Assembly: GCA_032622095.1 (NCBI GenBank)
Contig: CP136066.1
Coordinates: 8,021,784 to 8,085,783, forward strand
Direction of reading: 5' to 3'
DNA from: Siphonodentalium dalli
Taxonomy: Eukaryota > Mollusca > Scaphopoda > Gadilida > Siphonodentaliidae
Length of the DNA: 64,000 nt
Part shown: one piece after another, positions 44,626 to 54,172 of the stretch
Numbering within the stretch: position 1 is the stretch's first letter
Layout: each line of letters begins with the position of its first letter
The notes under the pieces: generated by a model
The model's database searches: none
The model's input: only the letters and a program-made list of their open reading frames with translations
Told to the model about the DNA's origin: nothing
Made by a program: the position numbers and the translations under genes

Positions 44626-46451
44626 AGTCGTTATTTGGTGAGAGAAGCTGGATTCAGATTACAGATTAGTCCCCGTACGACGAGGTTCGGCAAACGAACA
44701 GACCAGAATCAGTAAACGAACAGACCGTAATCGTAATCTCGTGGTAATCCAGATTCGGATTCCGATTCCGAACTCAAATGTAAACAAACCGACATTTCGC
44801 CACCTCGGAGTTTAAAAACACAATAAAACATAAGAATCCGTATTATTGCAGAATATAACCGATCTATTTAAATGCGGAGACAAATTTGTTTCATCGAGTG
44901 TAAACTGGGAGACTATTACTGAAATTAGCCAAATAATAACGCTATTGATAGTAACGCTGGGGAGCACTTCGGTTGATGGTGAAGCAAATCATTGTCGATT
45001 TCATTGTCACTTTCATATGTCCATTTCATAATTCCATCCATAAAATACCACCCGAACGCATGTCGATTTCAAATTCGGCGGATACGTCACGATTGACCGA
45101 ATTCATGTGAACCTTCATGGATATGTCTTCTGCTTTGTTCGCTATTATACTGTTTCTTCTTATTCAAGAAATAGTAGGACTATATGATATCGATGGATTA
45201 TCATATTCACATATGTACTATCTAGTCTTATAGCAATTTCATGTTTAAAACGTTTTTTTTGCGTTAAATGCAGTCGTTTTGCACAATAGTATCTGTATAG
45301 TGCACAAACACATGCATTTTTTGGCCAACGTGTTGTACATTAATTGGAAAATAAAGCTTTACTCATGAACTGCATCTCCCAATCGCACAAACACAAATGT
45401 AAAGCTTATTCTAGGATCTCAGGACTATATAGTGGAAATGTCAGTCAATTTATTGATTAAGTACCCACACGTAAAAGTTCTAGAGACGTGGCTAGAGGTT
45501 TCCTCAAATTTCTGGCCAACTGAACCCCCCCCCCCCATTGAACCAAACATCAATATCACAGGTTCGCAGAATTCCAACTTTTACTGGTTGAAACAATCAA
45601 ACAATGATAACAATTCCAACCTATATGTGGTGTCAAATTAATGTCCAAACTAATGGTGTGTCGTGCATGAAGTTTCCAACTGCTGGAAATGTACCAAAGT
45701 TTAGTTTAAACATATTTATTTCAAATATTTGTCAAATTTAGATAACGCATGATATATAACACATACATTTGTTTATACAAACAATGGGATTGGAGGACAA
45801 GTACTGACTCACTTAAAGGTACCCCCTCTCCCATATGTTATTACACTGAAAAAGTAAATAATTAGTATGGCAAAGCAACATAAGTTTGTATATGTATTTA
45901 TTTAAAATCGGGTTTGTTTGTTGCGTTTGCTGGCTTGTACGTATCATTATTTGGAATAGTTAGTCAAAAGTATCCTGATTTTCCTCACGTATGCATGACT
46001 GCACAGATAAGAAAATGTAACCAAAGTTCGGGGGGGGTCGAGACACCCAACAAACCCCTGTCGTCACATCCCTGTACAACTGACAAGTTTCGTGTGTTCT
46101 TCACGAAATTTGATTCAGGAGACATAGAGCTGTTAGAAATGCTTGCCCTCATCAATAAAAACACTTTAACTTGAAAAAAAAGATGCGATTAAGTCGGATT
46201 GGCAGCTAATTATGTGCCGTGTATATACACATAGAATAAAAGCATGACTTTTACAACAAACATCAACTATATAAATATAAGATACAAATGATACTTATGT
46301 CAAATACCCGAGCCATGGCTGACGCTGGGAGAACATTAAACATAGTATCGGAGACCACGTGTATTTCAAAATCTGACCTAGAATCTGGAATTAGCCCCGC
46401 CCCCGTAATCGGATTCTGATTCTGAATCCTGATTCCCACCAAATAACGACT
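44626..46451. mobile_element. 1.83-kb TIR-bounded insertion splitting the tandem repeat
   Basis: The left end AGTCGTTATTTGGTG and the right end, inward, AGTCGTTATTTGGTG are perfect over 15 bases. Both are followed by GATTCAGA/ATTCCGATTCCGA-type subterminal wording. Outside it the ~155-bp repeat resumes in phase (CTACAT | CTGGCCACATTATATTCGAT). I cannot define a target duplication. The inside has a C run (45527-45536) and no frame with a known motif; 45432-45641 and 45914-46174 are short unrecognised frames. A non-autonomous DNA transposon of unknown superfamily. Confidence 0.65.
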
Positions 46452-47260
46452 CTGGCCACATTATATTCGATCGTCACCAAACTTAATAAGGATCTTCGGA
46501 TTGACCTGTTGACATCTAGATAGGAGCCAACGATGTGTTAAGAAATTGCCAGCAGCAAACTTTGATGTTGCTCTTTGCATGACTAAATCCTTTGACACAA
46601 CATACAGGCCACTCATTCATCCGATCATCACCAAACTTCACAGTGCTCTTCGGGATGACCTATAGATGGAAGCCAACAATATTTTCCGTTAAAAACATGG
46701 TCGCCAGCGGCCATATTGAATTTTGCTCTATTCGTGATTAAAATCTGTTGGCACGCCCTACATGCCACATCCCCCATCTCTCATCCAAACTTCATATGGT
46801 TCTTTTGGGGTCGGCCTACCTTTATCCTCGAAATTCGATAAAAATATGGCCGTCAGCAGCCATTTTGGATTTCAAATGTGAATCCATCTGCACACCTTGC
46901 AGCCCGCATGTATTGGATACTTGCTTTGAAACTATATAAGGCTTGTTTTGGATTACCTCTAGATGGGAGCTATCGAATTTGAACGATTATCGATTAAACA
47001 CGTGGCCGCCTGCAACCATCTTGGACTTTACTATTTGTATCACTAAATCATTTAGCACACCCCACAAACCACATCCCTCATCTGATCATCACGAAACTTC
47101 ATATGGATCCTCGTTTCTGAATTATGTTAAAAACATGGTTGCCGGCGTCCATCGTGGGTTTTATCCTTTGTTTGACTAATTCCGTTGGCACACCCTAGAT
47201 GCCACATTCCTCATCCGATCGTCTCCAAACTTCTTATGGAACATCGATGTGACATCTATA
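46452..47260 (+). repeat. Tandem repeat, period ~150 bp, right half of the split array
   Basis: About five copies with repeat starts near 46546, 46699, 46849, 47004 and 47138 (ACATGGYCGCCRGCRGCCAT). They carry the same TTTGCATGACTAAATC, ATCCGATCATCACCAAACTT and CTAGATGGGAGC landmarks as the left half. The last copy decays near 47260. Confidence 0.8.
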
Positions 47261-48375
47261 ATACATAGACATACCAACTTTCCGAATTCCTTGTTGCTCC
47301 ATTAACGTAACATTTGACAATAGCCCCTCTCCAAGTTGAGCTTCACTGTCATTGACACTTTCGATTCAGTATTCGGATTATTTCAGCAGTGGTTTGTGGC
47401 TGTCGGAAGCGACCAAACTGTTGGATAGCAACCACGATTCTCTGTTCTGGTTGGTTGGGGAATTTCACCCGTGACGTCATTTTCAAAATGACGGATTGAT
47501 TGTACTGGTCTTTCGTGGCGGCGACCATAGCAGAGCGTCAGAGAGCCAGTGTGTAGTTTAGATGAAAAACTGCATTCTCAAGAATAAAGATGGCCGGTAT
47601 CACGTCTAAAAACCACAAAAGATGCGCAAAGCGATTACGTCGCAGAGTAATTTTAACGCCATTCTCAACAGGTCGCATATTCTTGTTCTTGAAAGAACCC
47701 TAACTCATTATGGGAATCAATTAAAAAATTGGGTCCAAAAACAATTTTAAAATCGCCAATGAAGTCTATAATGGAGGTGTCCACTTTGGTGATAATATTT
47801 CGTCACTGTTAATATGGTATACAGCTACGTAAATGATGACTGAGGCAAGTATCTGGGCCAAATAATCACCACGAAGCGACCGCGGCTATTATGAACCAAT
47901 CAGCAGACAGTGTGTTTTTATGCTGGTTCGAGTAGTATTCTGTACTTTTAACAAGGGACATAATCCACCCTATTTAGTTATTTCTAACCTTAAGATGACA
48001 CAAAACCTTATTGTTTATTTGATATCTTGATATTAAATTGTACATATGAATATAACATGTTGATTAAAATTTGTTCCATATATGTACTCCACTCCTTTCG
48101 GGTGTACTCGCATATCCTAGAGGCACACCGTATTCATTTCTCCGTAATTATAATTCCATTGGTTTAGATGGGTCAACATAATACAGAATCTCTGAATGCG
48201 AATTGTTTATATCGTATTAATTAATTTAAATGTTGTTCAAATCAATCACACCTTATGATGTCAGCACCGTCCATCGCCATGACACAGACATTTAGCAGTC
48301 TGTATTCCTGGAGTAAACGTTAACCCTGCCTATTTTGATGGAAATCTTACGTAACGCCAGCACTTTCCCTTGCAG
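47261..48375. other. No gene recognised
   Basis: Mixed-composition sequence with no tandem or inverted structure that I could see and no motif-bearing frame. 47460-47530 is comparatively GC-rich (TGACGTCATTTTCAAAATGACG, a short palindrome-like pair around TTTTCAAAA). Confidence 0.35.
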
Positions 48376-48475
48376 AAATGTATACCCCTGAACATGAGCC
48401 ACTAACATTAAAACAGGGGAATTTTGAGTCTGGTGGATACCCTGATGACTTCGTCTGCACCGGCGGCAGAACATG
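48376..48475 (+). CDS. Candidate internal exon, weakly CUB-like
   Basis: A good acceptor (CACTTTCCCTTGCAG) ends at 48375 and a good donor (GTATGTG) begins at 48476. The 100 bases between are open in the frame giving EPLTLKQGNFESGGYPDDF followed by VCTGGRTW. That wording is reminiscent of the start of a CUB domain (hydrophobic strand, YPxxxxC), an extracellular module. The exon starts and ends two bases into a codon. I could not join it convincingly to a next exon, so it may be a relic or chance. Confidence 0.2.
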
Positions 48476-49476
48476 GTATGTGTTGAGGGAAATTAATCAT
48501 TTATATCATCAGCCCAGATGTGTGTGTGGCACTCATCCACAACTAAAGGTGGAAGCAGCTGATAAGGCATGGCTTTGCATGTAAATAAAACAACCAGAAT
48601 CCAAGAAGTTGATGACAGGTAAGACATTGGCAGATTTAAAATAAATGTTCCTCCCCAGTCCAGGCAGGCATATTGTGAAAGTAAATTGCAGTGATCAGAA
48701 TGATTACTTTCCAAGCAAATGTTGTGTCGATACTGGTTATGTGCTGTTTTATACTACTACACACATGGACATAAATATTAAGAGTGGAAATAACAGTACG
48801 AATACCAGATACACATATGGTTAGAAAAAGGGGAAGTTCAAACGTGGTCACACAGACGGATGGAAACATGGACACAGTCCTAAAGATAAAGTCCGGAGAA
48901 AATATTATGTTCGAAACAGTGTAAAGAGCTCACCAAAAAGTTAACCCTCTGCAAACCGCTTCAATTGCCAAATGCCGGACTGGGAAGTAACATGTACAGT
49001 CGTCTACTCGTACAAGATCTAAACGCTCTCAACCTTCATTGTCAGAAGGAAGATATTCTGCACCTGGGAAAGCAAGGTTCATTTAGATTTGATTACCATA
49101 CACCAACAATAGGTATGCTAATACATGTTTAAAGCAGATATCAACCCTTAATTTGTCATACACATCAATGTAGTTGGCACTTGAAATTGTGTATTATATA
49201 CGGTGGAAATAATTTTCCAACATCAAAATGTGAAACATTTACACAAAATTCTGAAACAATTTGTATATTTACTGAAAAACACAATTTCGCATTTAAGGGG
49301 TTAATGCACGAAATAACTCCTTGCAGGACTCCAGATTAAATAAAAATGTCATCAATAAAACACTGCACGATTAACAGAATTGATGGGGTGCAACACAAAT
49401 ATTATATATGCACCAATTTAATAATGAGTATTTCAAGAACACCAAAGGTGCCGAATATGTTCCCTTTTGATTTCAG

Positions 49477-49647
49477 GTTGACCGCATCGAAAACGAAGTG
49501 TCCAGTTACAAAAAAGAACCCAAATGGTGTGAAAGGGATAGCGACTCATATCCTTCTATTCCTATTCGACGCAATGCTGAGATATGGAATTTTACATTCC
49601 GAGAACATAATTCACACTATCCAGATTATGATGTATTTTTACATTAA
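49477..49647 (+). CDS. Candidate terminal exon, 56 codons then TAA
   Basis: TCCCTTTTGATTTCAG ends at 49476. The following frame is open (VDRIENEVSSYKKEPKWCER ... WNFTFREHNSHYPDYDVF) and ends in TAA at 49645, immediately before a (TAA)n run. Its composition looks protein-like, but I recognise no family, and the phase does not match the candidate exon at 48376-48475. The overlapping 105-residue ATG frame (49346-49663) is in a different frame. Confidence 0.15.
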   Translation, partial: VDRIENEVSSYKKEPKWCERDSDSYPSIPIRRNAEIWNFTFREHNSHYPDYDVFLH

Positions 49648-49725
49648 TAATAATAATAAATAATAGTTATATAGCGCTTTATCGCAGATGGCCCAAAGAG
49701 CTTACATTGAAATTTGAGCGCCGAA
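49645..49725 (+). repeat. (TAA)n plus ATAGCGCTTT-type dispersed repeat
   Basis: TAATAATAATAAATAATAGT runs into TATATAGCGCTTTATCGCAG and GGCCCAAAGAGCTTACA. The phrase 'tatagcgcttt...caaagcgctttaca' is a familiar end of dispersed short elements in many marine animals (established only from memory). Full extent not determined. Confidence 0.45.
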
Positions 49726-49788
49726 GAGACTCGTGGGTTGCGTTCACGACAACAAGTCATTTTGATAAGCGTACATATATAATCTGCG

Positions 49789-50115
49789 ATGTCCAAACTA
49801 TATGGAGTAATAACAGGAAATCGTGGTCGCAGAACAGCACAACAGAACATTGGTTTGTGCATTGGCCTTAGCAAAACTCCAATAGCTGCTACTGCATTGC
49901 GTAGAATATGTCGCAGTGCAAATGTGAGAGTTCCATCAATACGTGGCCTACAAAAACATCAAATTTGGTACGGAGAGCCATAGTTGATAAACAAGAACTT
50001 AATCTTCAAACTCGACGGTCGCAGTTAGTAAGGAAACAGGCAAGAGGGAAAGCCGAAACCTAGGGTATCGATATGCAGGCTGATGCGGTTTATAATAACC
50101 TTCTCTATACAGGAG
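49789..50115 (+). pseudogene. Fragment of a transposon protein with one or more frameshifts and stops
   Basis: The frame from 49789 reads MSKLYGVITGNRGRRTAQQN, continues with GLCIGLSKTPIAATALRRIC and VPSIRGLQK, then shifts. The next frame gives AIVDKQELNLQTRRSQLVRK, a TAG, and GIDMQADAVYNNLLYTGG. The order (short basic N-part, SKTPIAATALR helix, GLQK, then DAVYNNxLYTG) resembles large transposon proteins of marine invertebrates that I associate with Mutator-like transposases. That link is from memory and unverified. A frameshift near 49955, a stop at ~50070 and loss of everything after ~50115 make it non-functional. Confidence 0.4.
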
Positions 50116-50495
50116 GTGTTTTAAAGATGATGTGCTAGTTACGTTGCCCTGTGAACAAATTCGTAAACGAATGGTGAAGTGAAATGTCAATTATGGAATA
50201 GTGTAGAACATATCGTATCATTAAGCACGATTTTCGAATTGAAAACATATCTCTCAGTGCTAAATTATATACATGCGACGACGGCAAGTGTTAATGATGA
50301 CTTTATTAAATTTCAATGCTATACTTACCATTTTATTTGTTTACACAGATGTTCTATAGTTGATTTTATATTGTTATGTTCGTATATCACACATGTAATT
50401 AATAAAGAATCTTGATATAGTTTGCAAATTTGGAAATCAATTTGGTGGGATTCTTCCCTTTGGATATCGCTGAAGGACTAACCTGTCTGATGTTG
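50116..50495. other. No gene recognised
   Basis: AT-rich. AATAAAGAATCTTGATATAG near 50402 resembles a polyadenylation context on the plus strand, but no coding sequence upstream is supported. Confidence 0.3.
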
Positions 50496-50497
50496 TT

Positions 50498-50602
50498 CAC
50501 CCATACACTGATTCCACCTCTGGTTAACTAGAAGACACCCATACACTGATTCCACCCCTGGTTAACTAGAAGACACCCATACACTGATTCTGGTTAAGTA
50601 GT
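50498..50602 (+). repeat. Three tandem copies of a ~38-bp unit
   Basis: CACCCATACACTGATTCCAC begins near 50498 and 50536, and a shortened third copy (CACCCATACACTGATTCTGG) near 50575. The unit ends TTAACTAGAAGA. Copies one and two differ at about one position. Confidence 0.85.
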
Positions 50603-51181
50603 CATGACCGATGCTGTTAAGTAAAGTGTATTGTTATTTTATTTTATTCATATTTTGCGGTCTTTGGTTAATTCGAGTGATTTGAGAAAAAGCTAGTGTG
50701 CGCATGAAACATTCATGCACAATCATATTTTAAAATATTGGTATAATGGCTGTTCATGCAAAAGCGACAAGAATAGTCACCTGGATTATGAATAGTTTTT
50801 AATAACCATAAGAGTAATTATTGATAATTAAAACCCACCTGCGCATACCCCTTTTGTTATCGTTTGGGTATTATCTCGACGAATGCCGTTCACAGAAGAC
50901 GCACATGTGTTATCTCGCCAAGCTGCAAATTATTTTATTTGTCATCATTAGTCAACTGTGCATTATCTAGATAATGACCGGACAAATAATGTCGACATCG
51001 AAAAGAGGTAAATACCCCTGGTTAGTGGTCGTGCTAATTTGCTATTATGCTGGTGATACCGCCGAATTACATTGATGCCAATAGAGCAGAAAATTGATGT
51101 TCTTTAGAAAATGTACTGTTATTTCACCCGATTCGCATCGAATTATCAGATATAAATACATAATGACGGATATATTTTACT
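50603..51181. other. No gene recognised
   Basis: AT-rich, no inverted or tandem structure seen, no motif-bearing frame. Confidence 0.35.
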
Positions 51182-51292
51182 GTCTATATATACTTAAATG
51201 TGTGTCGTATACGCCTACTATTATGTTGTATCCATTTTAATGATGAACTGATCACGGGCACAACATTATGACACGAATAACACTAATTGTAA
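51182..51292 (+). repeat. LINE 3'-UTR-like fragment, direct copy of 53447-53592
   Basis: TACTTAAATGTGTGTCGTAT, then ACGCCTACTATTATGTTGTA, then GCACAACATTATGACACG, matches 53494-53590 with a few changes. At 53.5 kb the sequence lies directly behind LINE coding sequence, so this one is probably a detached piece of the same 3' UTR. Confidence 0.7.
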
Positions 51293-51817
51293 CCTTATCC
51301 ACACTCCAATCATGTATGCGTATACGTGATAATGAAACCTAACCGATAATTTTGGTCGGGGAGTATAGGGGCGGTCAAGGAGGTATGAGTGTCAGCTCCG
51401 CCTGGCATTATATAGTGTGGATTATGGGTCGTTACACCATTCCCCCTGTGTTCGATCGGGGGTATATGTGAAGACATAATTATATGTATATTTTCTTACA
51501 TATACTAAAATACAGCCGAGGAATCATTCCAAGTACATGTTGTATTTTGTTAATTTGTAGTGGAGATCGGAACCAAAAATCCAATAATATTAGACTGCAT
51601 TTGGCATTTAATGCAACTTGCCCAATTGCAAACTATGAAAATACCGCACATTGGATGGGGTGTACTAAATTATGGCATGATGTGTACACGTGTGTTTATA
51701 GGGTCTATATACATATATAGGTTTTATAACTGGAAAAGGGTGAACGGTAATAGTCTTCTCATTGGTGGGGGATATGGGAGAGCGCCAATTATGATGAATA
51801 TATATATGATCATAATT

Positions 51818-51852
51818 ACTTGCGCCAGTCCATGCTGGACGCAAGTAATGTT
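51818..51852. repeat. Perfect-type hairpin, ~14-bp arms
   Basis: ATTACTTGCGCCAG and CTGGACGCAAGTAAT flank TCCATG and are inverse complements apart from one base. It is followed by GATCCGGATC. Such sharply bounded hairpins commonly mark the edge of a dispersed element; no partner seen. Confidence 0.6.
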
Positions 51853-53280
51853 TTCGATCCGGATCTTTGTCTGTTTATCTGTTGTCCTTCCGCGAATATG
51901 TTACGTCATACCGGAAGTACATACTGTAAATAATACACACGCTAATATGAAACGGTTGCATCAATTGTAATTTGAATCCACATATATTCTTTATTTGCAT
52001 CGTTATCTGGTTTTATTTTGATAACAAATCGTTCATAAATGAACAATTTTGAATGATTTCTTCCTGGAAACCGATCAAGACGCCATGACGTCCGACGCAC
52101 ATCGGGACGTCTCGAGCTACATGGTCGCGCAAAACACCAGACATGACTGCGTCGATGTCCAGACAGCTGGGACTCGTATTACACGGACTGCATGGCTAAA
52201 CCATTCCATCTGCCAACAACTTCGTGTTATATTATTATAAATATATATATATATATACTGCATGGAAACAAAAGTGGGCAATAGTACTGCCCATTAGAAT
52301 TCTATTTTATGTAACTTGAAACTCGAGGAAATGAGTTAAGATCGAGTATAAAAAATGCGTGCGGAATCGTTTTTTTTTTCGTAGAGACAGTGAGGTGCCA
52401 ACATATTTCTAGAAAGTTCACAACATTTTCGAAAGATCCTGGTGCATATAAATCATGTCCGGCCAAACAGTCAAACGCGTGGTTCAATTGAAAAACAATT
52501 GCACTGAAAAATGTGAATGTGGAAACATGGATTATTAAAATGCCTTATTAATTAACTGGGGAAACAAGCTTTCTCATTCTCAACGCAATAGGCATTTTGA
52601 TGATATGTTCCAGAAGATTGTAGATCAGTTGCTAATGAGGGAACGTTCCCATTGACACAATGTTAATCAAAGACTAGCCAATGGTCGCATGTCTTTTATT
52701 TAATTGTATCGGTATTTGTAATTATGTCATTCTAGTCAAACTAGTAATTTAACCCAACAGGTATATAATATAGCATCATCGGCAACCAATCGTTTACACA
52801 CCCTTTCTATAAATATGTCGGACAACTCGTACGTATCACTAAGACTAGCATTAGTGTAATAGATCAACTTGAGATAGCAGAGATATTCTGTCCGTACACA
52901 CAACTATTTCAGCGATGGGTGAAGTGATATTTGATATCTAGAGTCTTGTTATCGATTAAGCTCAAACGAGAGACAGCACCCGTGGTTCAAACTGTTGTTG
53001 GTAACATGCCACAAAACATGCCAAATGTGTGATGGGCGCATGTTTAGGCAGCTCCAGTGAGTGCATTCTAGTTCAAAATGTATTTGGTGTTTGTTTCGTG
53101 ATAGCTATCGGGACTACATGTGTACATATCTCGTCAAAAGTAGTATACTGTGTCCCAATGGTGTCAGTATGTATTATCTGGAGATTTAATTGAATATGCT
53201 CCCATAAACCATGGAAATTTAATTGAGTGGTGACGGAGTAGGAGAGCAAAATCGGCCGAATATTTCCCTCGGAGAACAAA
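51853..53280. other. No gene recognised
   Basis: Near 52077 AAGACGCCATGACGTC echoes 42038-42053, so a faint shared repeat may exist. A (TA)n of ~16 bases is at 52242. No motif-bearing frame. Confidence 0.35.
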
Positions 53281-53288
53281 TATTACAT

Positions 53289-53448
53289 ACTTGCTATAGA
53301 GAAAGGACGTCATTTACAACCCCCAGTAGAATTAGAAGATAGAAAACAAATTGTGTTTTTCTGTCATGATGTGGTAGAATATCAAACACATTTCCTTATG
53401 AAATGCACTCCATATTCACAACTACGAAGAGAACTGTATGAATTACTA

Positions 53449-53495
<47 letters not shown>

Positions 53496-53893
53496 TTAAG
53501 TGTGTGCCGTATACGCCTACTATTATGTTGTATCCATTGTAATGATAAACTGATCACTGGCACAACATTATGACTCGTATAACAATAATCCGAATTTTCG
53601 ACGCATTAACGCCAAAGATCAAGTTATTACTATATTGACAAATGACAGTCCCATTCTAATTCGAATAATATGTAAACTGATCCATCGCTTCTTCGGTGCT
53701 CGTGCTGAGCACACAACAGTTAGGTAACCATTAATATGATACATAATCGCGGGCCTCCTTGTGCATAATTGTGCGTAATCTCGTCCTTGTATATGTTATT
53801 ATCACACGTTGTGTATATACTGTTATCCATTGTATTAGCAAACTATACACGTGTGGATGTTTTTTGCCAATAAACCTTATTCTATCTAGAACG
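53289..53893 (+). pseudogene. 5'-truncated LINE 3' end on the plus strand, (TA)n in its coding end
   Basis: The frame (no ATG) reads AIEKGRHLQPPVELEDRKQI and VFFCHDVVEYQTHFLMKC, then YSQLRRELYELLS to ~53450. This is the ERGRH...C...H...C signature of LINE C-termini; the first Cys pair is degraded. A (TA)n run (53451-53493) then breaks the sequence, and a ~400-base UTR follows to AATAAA (53879-53884) with a CCTTATTCTATC end. It is the first LINE relic in plus orientation reading from the left. Confidence 0.7.
53451..53493 (+). repeat. (TA)n microsatellite
   Basis: About 20 TA dinucleotides inserted between LINE coding text ending GAATTACTATC and UTR text beginning TACTTAAGTGTG. The second copy of this UTR (51182) has only TATATATA at the same point, so the run expanded in place. 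Confidence 0.9.
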
Positions 53894-54172
53894 CCTCCTA
53901 TCTGGTACGTGTTCTTACATTTCAAGTGACGTGTATCGATCCACTACATGTGGTCTTCAAATTCATATATAGTTTCTAATCTTTGTCGGCGGAGGTATCC
54001 AGATTGCCATCATAATATATATACAATGGCAATTCCTAGTCCGTGCCTCCATCAACTGTATGTATATACATGATGTGCAGCAGCTCTCGTTGTTTGAGTG
54101 TTCATTCGTAATATGAATCATACGTGACACGTAGTGGAGCAACCACACATGCTGTATCCCGAATTTGCTTTT

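Noticed and set aside
51560-51970. 136-residue plus-strand frame
   Set aside because: It spans a DNA hairpin (51818-51852) and shows no motif; composition is that of AT-rich non-coding DNA.
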